Of a stretch of DNA of 64,000 nucleotides, positions 34,719 through 43,085 are shown piece by piece. A program made the position numbers and the translations under genes. Source of the DNA: an uncultured Mycoplasmatota bacterium (GTDB lineage: Bacteria > Bacillota_I > Bacilli_A > RF39 > UBA660); NCBI GenBank assembly GCA_900553855.1, contig USFG01000004.1, forward strand, positions 60,529-124,528, read 5' to 3'. Under the pieces are notes generated by a model. That model made no database searches and had not been told where the DNA came from. It worked only from the letters and a program-made list of their open reading frames with translations. Every line of letters starts with the position of its first letter. Positions within the stretch are counted from its first letter, which is position 1.

Positions 34719-34773
34719 AATTTTTTTGTCCTCCTATATATACATTACCCGTTTTATTTTTTTATATTTTTTA

Positions 34774-36537
34774 TTATTCAATTACTGCTTTAATACGTCT
34801 TACACCTGCTGATGATGCTTCTTCTTTAGTTATTTTAAATTTACCAATTTCACTTGTATGTTCTACATGTGGCCCCATACAAATTTCTTTAGATACTACT
34901 TCACCTGTTGTTCTATCACTTATTGTATAAACTGTTACAATATCGGGATATCTTTCAATAAACATTGCTTCGGCACCACTATGTACTGCATCCATTTTAT
35001 TTTCTTCAGTTACTGTTACAATTAAATCTTTTTTAATCCATTCGTTAACTAAGTTTTCAACTTGATCTAATTCTTCTTTAGTAAGCTTACGATCAAATGA
35101 GAAGTCGAAACGCATTCTTTCATTTGTAATATTCGAACCTTTTTGATGAACGTCTCCATTTAATACTTTTTTAAGGGCTGCATTAAGTAAATGGGTTGCA
35201 GTGTGATATCTTGTTTCGATTTGAGAATCTCCTGCTAATCCACCTTTAAACATACCTTTAGAAGCAGTTCTTGATAATTCTTGATGAGCTTTAAATTTTT
35301 CTTTAAATCCTTTTATATCTACTTCTAAATTCTTTTCTTTAGCAAGTTCTTCTGTTAGTTCAATTGGAAAGCCAAATGTATCATATAATTTAAAGGCTAA
35401 ATCTTTATCAATTGTCTGGACTTTTTGAGTTTCTTTTTCAAATACTCTTAAACCTTTTTCTAATGTTTTACTAAATTTAGACTTTTCTTTAGCAAGTTCA
35501 GTAATTATAAATTCTTTATTAGTAGATAATTCATCATAATATTTAGCATACTTTTCAATGATTAAATTGGCAATTTGTTCTTCCCAGTTAGTGTTATTAT
35601 CAATTCCTAAGTTTCTAGCACATCTTATTGCACGTCTAATTAATCTTCTTAATATATAACCTCTATCAGTATTTGAAGGAACTATTTTCGCATTATCTCC
35701 TAAGATAAATGTTGCTGTTCTAATGTGATCAGCTATAATTCTAATATCTTTTTTATTTTCTTCATAATTTTTATTAGAAATTTGTTCAATTAACTTAATA
35801 ACATCTATCCAAACTGATGATAAATAGTTGTCATTAACATCTTCTAGAATAGCTGCTACTCTTTCGACTCCCATACCCGTATCAACATTCTTTTTAGGTA
35901 ATTCAGTAACATTTCCATTTTCATCTTTAAAATATTGCATGAACACATTATTCCAAATTTCAACCCATCTATTATCACTTGGATCAAAAAAGTCAGGTAT
36001 TTCATCATTTGATCTAAAATAGAATATTTCAGTATCGGAACCGCATGGTCCACTTTCTCCGGCAATCCAGAAATTATCTTCTACACCTAAATAGGCAATC
36101 TTTTTGGGATTAATGCCTAATTCAATCCATTTATTTGCTGATACAGTATCTTTAGGAATTTTATCATCACCAACGAATACAGTTACTGCTATTCTTTCAA
36201 CATCAATATTTAATACTTTTGTTAAAAATTCAAAACTATATTCAATTGATTCGTTTTTAAAGTAATCTCCTAATGACCAATTTCCTAACATTTCAAAAAA
36301 TGTATGATGTGTTTCATCTCCAACAGAGTCTAAATCATTTGTTCTAATACATTTTTGATAATCAGTTAGTCTTTTACCGTATGGATGCTCTTTACCCATT
36401 AAATATGGAATTAATGGTTGCATTCCAGCTGTATTAAATAAAACACTAGCATCATTTTCAGGTACTACTGGCGCTGATGGAATTTGCTTATGTCCTTTAC
36501 TTACAAAATAATTGATATATAAATCTTTTAAATTCAT
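34774..36537 (-). CDS. alaS: Short-form alanyl-tRNA synthetase with editing domain, no C-Ala
   Basis: Class II synthetase charging tRNA-Ala. The 587 residues cover the catalytic domain ('NDASVLFNTAGMQPLIPYLM', 'ETHHTFFEMLGNWSLGDYFK'), the tRNA-recognition helices and the editing domain with zinc ligands in H445-T-A-T-H449 and the late C-M-G-P-H motif, then stop right after 'ASSAGVRRIKAVIE'. Standard bacterial AlaRS has about 870 residues and ends with DHHA1/C-Ala domains that help tRNA binding; these are missing. The clean ending on a conserved block argues for a natural short form, as seen (from memory) in some Candidate Phyla Radiation and clostridial genomes, not a frameshift. AAAGGAG precedes the ATG. 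No T-box is seen. Confidence 0.92.
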   Translation of the reverse strand: MNLKDLYINYFVSKGHKQIPSAPVVPENDASVLFNTAGMQPLIPYLMGKEHPYGKRLTDYQKCIRTNDLDSVGDETHHTFFEMLGNWSLGDYFKNESIEYSFEFLTKVLNIDVERIAVTVFVGDDKIPKDTVSANKWIELGINPKKIAYLGVEDNFWIAGESGPCGSDTEIFYFRSNDEIPDFFDPSDNRWVEIWNNVFMQYFKDENGNVTELPKKNVDTGMGVERVAAILEDVNDNYLSSVWIDVIKLIEQISNKNYEENKKDIRIIADHIRTATFILGDNAKIVPSNTDRGYILRRLIRRAIRCARNLGIDNNTNWEEQIANLIIEKYAKYYDELSTNKEFIITELAKEKSKFSKTLEKGLRVFEKETQKVQTIDKDLAFKLYDTFGFPIELTEELAKEKNLEVDIKGFKEKFKAHQELSRTASKGMFKGGLAGDSQIETRYHTATHLLNAALKKVLNGDVHQKGSNITNERMRFDFSFDRKLTKEELDQVENLVNEWIKKDLIVTVTEENKMDAVHSGAEAMFIERYPDIVTVYTISDRTTGEVVSKEICMGPHVEHTSEIGKFKITKEEASSAGVRRIKAVIE

Positions 36538-36716
36538 ATTTTATGCACTCCTTTTAACTACGTTTATATTATCATACTTTTATATTTTATAAAAGAAAAA
36601 AGACAATTTCATTGGGAGTTTTATGTTTCTTTTCTTTTTAAAATATTAATATAATTTATATTATATATTATAAACATATGTTCGTCAATATTAATGCTTA
36701 AATTTTTTTCTATTTA

Positions 36717-36756
36717 ATAAAAAAATAAATATTTATTTTGATCTAAATATTTATTT
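36717..36756 (-). terminator. Terminator overlapping the thioredoxin stop codon
   Basis: Perfect 12-base arms AAATAAATATTT (36723-36734) and AAATATTTATTT (36745-36756) with a T run on the minus strand. The trxA stop codon (36751-36753) lies in the arm, so the last codons build the stem. Confidence 0.7.
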
Positions 36757-37044
36757 ATATTCATTAAGAATTTCCTCTATTTCATCTTTTGTTTTAAATC
36801 CAACAAAATGAGTAACCATCTTTTTATTTTTGTATATCTCAATTGTTGGAATGCTCATCACGCCGTGGCTTTGAGCAAGTTCTCCGTGAGTATCAACATC
36901 AACTTTAATTATTTTATTTGGTAATTCTTCTAATTCCATACCAATCATTTTACAAGGTGAACACCAATTGGCAAAAAAGTCTACTATGGTTAATTCATCT
37001 GTTAAAACATCTTCTAATTTTTGATTACTTAAATATTCTATCAT
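36751..37044 (-). CDS. trxA: Thioredoxin-like protein
   Basis: Disulfide reductase fold of 97 residues with the active site WCSPC in 'FFANWCSPCKMIGMELEEL' and the cis-proline in 'MSIPTIEIYKN'. The variant serine (WCSPC instead of WCGPC) is found in several thioredoxins. The longest frame starts at 37074, but GGAGG immediately before ATG 37044 decides the start; this ribosome site lies in the end of cvpA, whose stop is one base away. A thioredoxin reductase is not in the window. Confidence 0.9.
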   Translation of the reverse strand: MIEYLSNQKLEDVLTDELTIVDFFANWCSPCKMIGMELEELPNKIIKVDVDTHGELAQSHGVMSIPTIEIYKNKKMVTHFVGFKTKDEIEEILNEYK

Positions 37045-37045
37045 T

Positions 37046-37786
37046 TTATTCCTCCTTCTCATTATTATTATCATTATTTTGACTATTATTTATAACATCT
37101 TTTATATTTTTAATGCCTAATTTTCCATTATTACTTAATTTTTCAGCTGATTCTTTAGAAATTATTTCGTATTTTAATAATACTTCTAAGCATTTTTTAT
37201 TAGCCTCTTCTTTATCACTACTATTTTGATATTCTAGAGTTATATCATAAACATTTTTAATAGATAAATATGTTTTTTCTACTACATTTGATAAAAATGG
37301 TGTTTTAGATACTATTTGATTACCATATTTTGAATCTTGATATATTTTAGCTGTGCTTGCAAATGTACTAAATAAGAAGCATATAAAGAATGCGATTAAA
37401 AATCCTTGAAATAAACCAAATATTAAACCTAATATTCTCCCTATTAATCCTTCAGAAAAAATACCTAATGTTAGTTTACCTACTAAACCAGTGATTTTAA
37501 ATACAATTTTTAAAACAATACTTAAAATTGTTAATGTTATTAGAAAACTTATTCCTTCATACAACAAGATGTTATAAACACTTATGCCTTTATAGAATCC
37601 ACCAAAATTATAAAATGGAAAATGCTCATATAAAAATACTGATATTGGATTTTTTAAGTAAAATGCCAAGATTATTACTACTATTGTTCCAATAAAATTG
37701 ATTAATGAACCAAGAAATCCTCTTTTATATCCGTATAAAGCACCTAGAATAATAATTATTAATATTAAATAGTCTAATATATTCAT
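37046..37786 (-). CDS. CvpA family membrane protein
   Basis: The 246-residue protein has four to five hydrophobic segments in the first 150 residues, with the family start 'ILDYLILIIIILGALYGYKRGF', and a long soluble tail rich in Asn, Lys and Glu (about 150-246). CvpA proteins were named for colicin V production and contribute to stress tolerance and envelope function; in Bacillota the relative is YshB. It lies ahead of the thioredoxin gene with which it overlaps in transcription. AGGAGTG precedes the ATG. Confidence 0.82.
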   Translation of the reverse strand: MNILDYLILIIIILGALYGYKRGFLGSLINFIGTIVVIILAFYLKNPISVFLYEHFPFYNFGGFYKGISVYNILLYEGISFLITLTILSIVLKIVFKITGLVGKLTLGIFSEGLIGRILGLIFGLFQGFLIAFFICFLFSTFASTAKIYQDSKYGNQIVSKTPFLSNVVEKTYLSIKNVYDITLEYQNSSDKEEANKKCLEVLLKYEIISKESAEKLSNNGKLGIKNIKDVINNSQNNDNNNEKEE

Positions 37787-37878
37787 TTTTTACACTCCTA
37801 GATTAATTATATTATAATAACTTAAAAAAAGTAAAGAAATAATTAAAAAGTTATGGTATTATGAAGTTGGTGATGTTT

Positions 37879-38817
37879 ATGACTATTGTATTTACTGTAA
37901 GTGATAATGTAAAAAATAGAATGATTAGTTTTTATGCTGATAAAAGAAGACAGAAAACTCCTCCTTATGCTATATTTCAAGCAGATGATGCGGATACTAA
38001 CATAACTCTTTATAATTCTGGGAAAGTTGTTTTTCAAGGAAACAGTGCAGATATCGAGGCTCAAATTTGGAAGGATTTGGAAATGAGCTTAAATAATCGA
38101 AATATTGATAGTGAACTTAAAAAGAGTGAAGATAAGAAGAAGGACAAAGTAAAAGAAGAAACTGATTTAAGATTTAGAAATGTTGCTACAATTGGTTCTG
38201 ATGAGGTTGGAACTGGTGATTATTTTGGACCGATTGTTGTTACGGCTTCATATGTAAGTAAGGAAAATATTAAGGAGGTAATGAATTTAGGAGTAAAAGA
38301 TAGTAAGAAAATAACTGATGATATAATTCTTAAAATTGGCCCTAAATTAATTAAAACTATTCCCCACTCTACTTATATTTTAGATAATCAAACTTATAAT
38401 AAGTATCCTACTAATATGAATAAGATTAAAGCTATATTACATAACAAGGTTCTTGTTAATATGGTTAAGAATAATTATGAGGATGTTAAATATGTGGTTG
38501 TTGATCAGTTTTGCTTTCCTAAAAATTATTTTGAATATATTAAAGACGCTAAAGAAGTTTATAAAAATATTACTTTTACTACTAAAGCGGAAGATAAATG
38601 CTATGCAGTTGCTGTGTCTTCAATTATATGTAGATATGTATTTTTAATGGAACTGAAAAAGATTGAAGAAAAATATCAAATATTTATTAAAAAAGGTGCT
38701 GGACCAGAAGTTGATAAACAAGCTGTTATGATTGCAAAAAAATATGGAATGGATGAACTTAGTAAAATTGCTAAATTAAATTTTAAAAATACAGAGAAAG
38801 TTAAAAATTTATTATAA
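37879..38817 (+). CDS. rnhC: Ribonuclease HIII
   Basis: Removes RNA from RNA-DNA hybrids. The 312-residue protein has the N-terminal TBP-like substrate-binding domain (about 1-85) typical of HIII and the catalytic core starting GSDEVGTGDYFGPIVV with the first Asp and Glu, then KDSKK, and the later acidic residue in 'VVVDQFCFPKNYF'. The gene frame is open from ATG 37861, but GGTGAT at 37869-37874 is the ribosome site for ATG 37879. It stands alone, divergent from cvpA and closed by a strong terminator. Confidence 0.94.
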   Translation: MTIVFTVSDNVKNRMISFYADKRRQKTPPYAIFQADDADTNITLYNSGKVVFQGNSADIEAQIWKDLEMSLNNRNIDSELKKSEDKKKDKVKEETDLRFRNVATIGSDEVGTGDYFGPIVVTASYVSKENIKEVMNLGVKDSKKITDDIILKIGPKLIKTIPHSTYILDNQTYNKYPTNMNKIKAILHNKVLVNMVKNNYEDVKYVVVDQFCFPKNYFEYIKDAKEVYKNITFTTKAEDKCYAVAVSSIICRYVFLMELKKIEEKYQIFIKKGAGPEVDKQAVMIAKKYGMDELSKIAKLNFKNTEKVKNLL

Positions 38818-38824
38818 AATAAAT

Positions 38825-38858
38825 AAAAGTTATTGCATATTATTACAATAACTTTTTT
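38825..38858. terminator. Bidirectional terminator after rnhC
   Basis: AAAAGTTATTG (38825-38835) pairs with CAATAACTTTT (38846-38856), T run behind, between convergent genes. Confidence 0.85.
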
Positions 38859-40326
38859 AATGAATACTTTTTGATGTATTTAAATTAATTGTTTTTGAAT
38901 TTAATAATTTTAATAGGATAAAACTATATATATCTTCGCCAGTGTTTGAATTATATTCTTTTGCAATTTCATTAAATTGGTTTGATATTTCTTCATAGCT
39001 ATATTTTGATAATCTATCACGATAATTATTGTTCCCGTTTGTAATGTATGATGCATCATTTGAAGTAATTAAAGCAAATATTGCTGTTTTAGTATGAATA
39101 AACCCATATTTATTATATGTTTCAGTAAGTGCTTCTTGTATAAGATTGAGTAAATTTTCATTTTCTATTTCGCTTGGTGCAAAACTTTGAATATATCCTT
39201 CAATATTTCCATTTACTATTTTTAAAATATCACTTGACGATAGATAATTAATGAAATCTGTTCTGAAATTTTTATCTCTTGTAATAGCTTTTTGACTACC
39301 ATTTATAAAGGATTTTATACAGTTTATGGTTTCAGCGACACTGTTATATTTTTTTAACGCATACATTATGTATTGATCTAACAAATCTTTTTTATTAATA
39401 TTATTTAACACTGGTTGATTATTGATATTTTGAATGCTAACATTAAAATATTTTGTTAATCTTTTAAATGTACTTTCATTTTGTGCCATTGCAATATGAT
39501 TATAAAAATCATTTAGATTTGTATGTTCATTAAATGATATATTTATTAATTTAAATATTTCATAATAGTTTGCTAGTATCTCGCCTTCAGAATTGAATCT
39601 TTTTTTATTAGATATAAATTCTGTTTCGTTCATAAATTCTTCCAATCTTGTTTGATTTATAAATACATCATTATAGTAATTTTGAGCAAACAATTTAAAA
39701 TTTTCGTAATTTACATTATCATAATTTGAAACAGATTTATAATATTTTGTTATCAAAAATGCAATGGTGGAATTATAACTAAGATCTCTATCACTAGCAA
39801 GTCCAACTACTCCATTTTTTATTAAAAAGGGATTTGTTTTACGAGCTTTGCTAGATAAATAGGGATTTGTGTTGATGAAATTAATTACTTTTTTGGCATC
39901 ATTAATATTAGCCATTCTTAAAACTATTGCATCTGATCTTATAACATCCGATACTTTTGAATAGGTTTCAAATTTATTTTGACCAATAAAATCGAATATT
40001 TGCATAACACATGATTCCATATCTTCTTTAGCAAATGTTACATATATTTTTACGTAATCTTCAGAATTTCTACCATTAGAACTGTGAAACTGAAGAAAGC
40101 GTTTTTGCAATTCACTTTCGTAAACAATTAAATTAGTGTTTTTATAATGCTCAATCCATTTATTAAACATATATTTAATACTCTTATCTTGTTTTTCTTC
40201 TTCTTTTAATCCATACGTCATTAAACCGTGATAAATTGTGTCTCTTAAAATTGGCAATTCAGGATTTTGTTTATATATTTTAGCATAATATTTTAAAAAC
40301 TCGTCAATTTCTACTGGATTATTCAT
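38857..40326 (-). CDS. Unknown 489-residue protein at the end of the lepB-holA operon
   Basis: A long soluble, mostly helical protein rich in Asn, Tyr and Lys. It has no signal peptide, no membrane segment and no motif I recognise; the part around residues 140-190 ('VSDVIRSDAIVLRMANINDA') looks like paired helices. The longest frame adds a hydrophobic N-terminus from 40404, but that lies over another coding frame; GGAGAG at 40331-40336 supports the ATG at 40326. It overlaps the preceding 47-codon gene by eight bases, so the two are translationally coupled. Function unknown. Confidence 0.65.
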   Translation of the reverse strand: MNNPVEIDEFLKYYAKIYKQNPELPILRDTIYHGLMTYGLKEEEKQDKSIKYMFNKWIEHYKNTNLIVYESELQKRFLQFHSSNGRNSEDYVKIYVTFAKEDMESCVMQIFDFIGQNKFETYSKVSDVIRSDAIVLRMANINDAKKVINFINTNPYLSSKARKTNPFLIKNGVVGLASDRDLSYNSTIAFLITKYYKSVSNYDNVNYENFKLFAQNYYNDVFINQTRLEEFMNETEFISNKKRFNSEGEILANYYEIFKLINISFNEHTNLNDFYNHIAMAQNESTFKRLTKYFNVSIQNINNQPVLNNINKKDLLDQYIMYALKKYNSVAETINCIKSFINGSQKAITRDKNFRTDFINYLSSSDILKIVNGNIEGYIQSFAPSEIENENLLNLIQEALTETYNKYGFIHTKTAIFALITSNDASYITNGNNNYRDRLSKYSYEEISNQFNEIAKEYNSNTGEDIYSFILLKLLNSKTINLNTSKSIH

Positions 40327-40462
40327 TTGTCTCTCCACTAATTTTTTGAGTATTTTCATGAATATAATTGTCTTTAATATCAATATCTTCAGGATATTCA
40401 CCATTTAATTTGACAACAATTTTAATTTTTTTGCCATCTAATTCAATTTCTTTTGTTTCCAT
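40319..40462 (-). CDS. Unlisted 47-residue charged protein
   Basis: A short gene between holA and the 489-residue protein gene. AAAGGATGG precedes the ATG (40462-40460) and the TAA at 40319-40321 overlaps the next start. The sequence starts METKEIELDGKKIKIVVKLN, a small beta-hairpin-like pattern, then an acidic segment and a polar tail. No family recognised. The overlap with the next gene suggests that both products work together or that this one sets the other's translation. Confidence 0.6.
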   Translation of the reverse strand: METKEIELDGKKIKIVVKLNGEYPEDIDIKDNYIHENTQKISGETNE

Positions 40463-40476
40463 TTTAACCATCCTTT

Positions 40477-41379
40477 TTAAACTATAACACTACTTATAAA
40501 TGTTTTTAAAATATTATATTTATCTTTATCTGTTGATTTTAAATCTAAGTCTGCTTTTGCTAAATTAATAATTATTTCTTTTAATTCTTGAACTGTATAT
40601 TTGTTTGTACGACCTTTTGCTTTAATAAATGGGTAATCACTACTTACATTAAATAATTTCATTAAATAATCGGAAGATTTATTAATATTCTTACAAGCAT
40701 AAATATATCTATATTGCATAGCAAGCAACGCTATAAAAGGAATTACTTCTTTTCTTGCTTCAATAAATTCATTTAATAGTGATGGTATTTCTTTGACCTT
40801 TTTTTCAACAATTGCATCGCATAAGTCGAAACTATCGTCACTTGGAATAAATGAACCATATGTGTTAATTGTGTCTATGGTAATGTTATTTGATATTATG
40901 TTTAATTTATTTATTTCACTTATAACTAAATCTAAATCATTTTGATTTTTATCTAATAAATAATTTATATCGTTGTATCCCATTTTAATTTGCTTTTCTT
41001 TGCAATAAGAACTTACTTTATTTATTATATCATTTGGTTTTAATCCTTTAATTTCAACGATATTAATTTTATCTTTTATATCTTTATATATTTTATTTCG
41101 TTTATCATAATTACTACATATTAATATTAATTTAACGTCTTTATTAGGATTTTCTAAATAATTTACTAATTTTCTAGCATCTTCGTTTAATTTGAAATTT
41201 TTAACTATTACACATTTAGAAGTATCAATTAGTGAATAATATGAACATTCTAATATAACATCGTCTATTTTTAAATCATCATAATTTAAATTAATAATGT
41301 TTTCTTCTTTTGATATTAATTTATTTAGTTCTTCTTCTAGCAAATAGTTAGAATATATGTTTAATATATAATTTTTCAT
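40477..41379 (-). CDS. holA: DNA polymerase III subunit delta
   Basis: Clamp-loader subunit that opens the beta sliding clamp. The 300-residue protein has the AAA+-like N-terminal part without a true P-loop ('CVIVKNFKLNEDARKLVNYL'), 'LILICSNYDKRNKIYKDIKD', and the C-terminal collar domain with 'LLNEFIEARKEVIPFIALLA'. The gene follows lepB with a four-base overlap and precedes the 47-codon gene by 14 bases. Confidence 0.88.
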   Translation of the reverse strand: MKNYILNIYSNYLLEEELNKLISKEENIINLNYDDLKIDDVILECSYYSLIDTSKCVIVKNFKLNEDARKLVNYLENPNKDVKLILICSNYDKRNKIYKDIKDKINIVEIKGLKPNDIINKVSSYCKEKQIKMGYNDINYLLDKNQNDLDLVISEINKLNIISNNITIDTINTYGSFIPSDDSFDLCDAIVEKKVKEIPSLLNEFIEARKEVIPFIALLAMQYRYIYACKNINKSSDYLMKLFNVSSDYPFIKAKGRTNKYTVQELKEIIINLAKADLDLKSTDKDKYNILKTFISSVIV

Positions 41380-41873
41380 TCAACAGTTCCTATTTTGTTA
41401 AAAGGAAAGATTATTAAATTTGTTTTTCCTTTTATATTTTTAATATTTACTGGACCTATTATACGGCTGTCGCTTGATACTGCTCTGTTATCTCCCATAA
41501 CAAAATATTCATTTTCACCTAAAATAACATTGTCGAAATCATTAGTTGTAGTTTTACTGTAATTATCTTCAACAACTTTACCATTAATATATAGTTTATT
41601 ATCTTTATACATAACTGATTCGCCCGGTAAACCGATTACTCTTTTTATAATATATTTATTATTTTCTTGAACAACAACTATATCGAATCTATTGATTCCT
41701 TGCTTTAAACTTATTTTATTTAATATCATAAATTCTTTATCTTGTAAGGTTGGATGCATACTCGTTCCATTTACTCTTATTGGTGAGAAAAAGAATATTC
41801 TTGTTATAATAATCGCTGTTAAAATAATTAAAAATACAATATTTTCTTTAAGCCATTTTGTTATTTTTCCCAT
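41376..41873 (-). CDS. lepB: Signal peptidase I
   Basis: Membrane protease that removes signal peptides from secreted proteins. It has one N-terminal membrane helix (about residues 10-30), the serine nucleophile in 'VNGTSMHPTLQDKEFMILNK', the lysine general base in YIIKRVIGLPGE and the conserved 'VMGDNRAVSSDSR' end block. The start is uncertain: the frame opens at TTG 41888 and an ATG at 41873 is five codons later; neither has a strong ribosome site. A TATAAT near 41904 suggests its own promoter. It overlaps holA by four bases. Confidence 0.93.
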   Translation of the reverse strand: MGKITKWLKENIVFLIILTAIIITRIFFFSPIRVNGTSMHPTLQDKEFMILNKISLKQGINRFDIVVVQENNKYIIKRVIGLPGESVMYKDNKLYINGKVVEDNYSKTTTNDFDNVILGENEYFVMGDNRAVSSDSRIIGPVNIKNIKGKTNLIIFPFNKIGTVE

Positions 41874-41915
41874 GACATTAATCGCCAACTTTCTATTACC
41901 ATTAAATTATATCAA

Positions 41916-41964
41916 AAAGAAAAAGTTTAATAAACAATGATTATAAATATTTATTAAACTTTTT
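41916..41964 (-). terminator. Terminator formed by the end of dnaJ
   Basis: AAAAAGTTTAATAAA (41920-41934) pairs perfectly over 15 bases with TTTATTAAACTTTTT (41950-41964). The minus-strand T run follows. The distal arm codes for the last residues of DnaJ. Confidence 0.8.
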
Positions 41965-43080
41965 AAATTCTTCGTTTGTTTCTAAGTCAGTATCAGCTAA
42001 GTCTTTAAATAATGATTTTTGATTTCTGTCTAGTTTTTTAGGTATTAAAACTTTTATTTTAATAATCATGTCACCTGTTTTGCCACTACGTTCTTCATTA
42101 ATACCTTTACCGCGAAGTTTTAATTCTTCTCCATTTTGAACACCGGCATCTATTTCTATTTTAGTTTTACCATTAATTGTTGGTATTTCTTTAACACAAC
42201 CTAATACGGCTTCAGTTATAGTTAATGGTACTTCTAAAATGATGTTACGGCCATCTCTAACAAACAATGGATGATCTTTAACTACAAATTCGATATATAT
42301 GTCACCATTTGGTCCTCCATTTGTTCCGGCAGAACCTTTTCCTGACATACGCATTTGATCACCAGTTGCAACACCTGATGGTACTCTTAATGTGATTGTT
42401 TTTTCACCTTTAATTCTTCCGGTACCACGACATGTTGAACATGTTTTAACAAACTCTTCTCCGGTACCACGACAATTTGGACAAATTGTTTGAACACTTG
42501 TTACACCAAATAATGTTCTCTGCTGAGAAATAATACGTCCTTTGCCGTTACATTTTGAGCATGTATGAGGATTTAATCCTCCTTTACCGTTACAATCTTG
42601 ACACATTGTATTCAAATTTATTTTAAATGATTTTTCACATCCAAATATGGCTTCTTCAAATGTTAGATTGATTCTTACTAGTGAATCTTCACCTTTAGTA
42701 GCTGATGCTTTTCTTGATTTAGATGCTCCACCACCAAAGAATGAACTAATAATGTCTTCTAAATCGTCTTGACCAAAACCAAATCCAGAGAAATCTCCAA
42801 ATCCACCTTGAAATCCGCCAAAACCACCGAATCCTCCGGCACCACCTTGACCAGCATTATTTACGGCATCTGCTCCATATTGATCATATATTTTTCGCTT
42901 ATTTTCATCAGATAAAACACTATAAGCTTCAGATATTTCTTTAAATTTTTCAGCAGCACCAGGCTCTTTATTTACATCAGGATGGTATTGTTTAGCCATT
43001 TTTCTAAAAGCGCTTTTTATTTCGGCATCAGTTGCGGTTTTTGATACACCTAATGTTTCATAATAATCCTTTTTAGCCAT
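41941..43080 (-). CDS. dnaJ: Chaperone DnaJ
   Basis: Hsp40 co-chaperone that hands substrates to DnaK and stimulates its ATPase. The 379-residue protein is complete: J domain with HPD ('KQYHPDVNKEPGA'), Gly/Phe-rich linker (about 75-115), four CxxCxGxG zinc repeats (CQDCNGKG, CSKCNGKG, CPNCRGTG, CSTCRGTG), and the C-terminal substrate-binding domain. It is the last gene of the HrcA-controlled operon, five bases after pepF, with a terminator built from its final codons. Confidence 0.97.
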   Translation of the reverse strand: MAKKDYYETLGVSKTATDAEIKSAFRKMAKQYHPDVNKEPGAAEKFKEISEAYSVLSDENKRKIYDQYGADAVNNAGQGGAGGFGGFGGFQGGFGDFSGFGFGQDDLEDIISSFFGGGASKSRKASATKGEDSLVRINLTFEEAIFGCEKSFKINLNTMCQDCNGKGGLNPHTCSKCNGKGRIISQQRTLFGVTSVQTICPNCRGTGEEFVKTCSTCRGTGRIKGEKTITLRVPSGVATGDQMRMSGKGSAGTNGGPNGDIYIEFVVKDHPLFVRDGRNIILEVPLTITEAVLGCVKEIPTINGKTKIEIDAGVQNGEELKLRGKGINEERSGKTGDMIIKIKVLIPKKLDRNQKSLFKDLADTDLETNEEFKKFNKYL

Positions 43081-43085
43081 TTTTA

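Noticed and set aside
36541..36716. T-box or riboswitch in front of alaS
   Set aside because: No T-box core sequence or stem I elements; only an AT-rich spacer with a ribosome site.
40327..40404. N-terminal extension of the 489-residue protein with hydrophobic residues
   Set aside because: The extension is the out-of-frame shadow of the 47-codon gene; the ribosome site supports the start at 40326.
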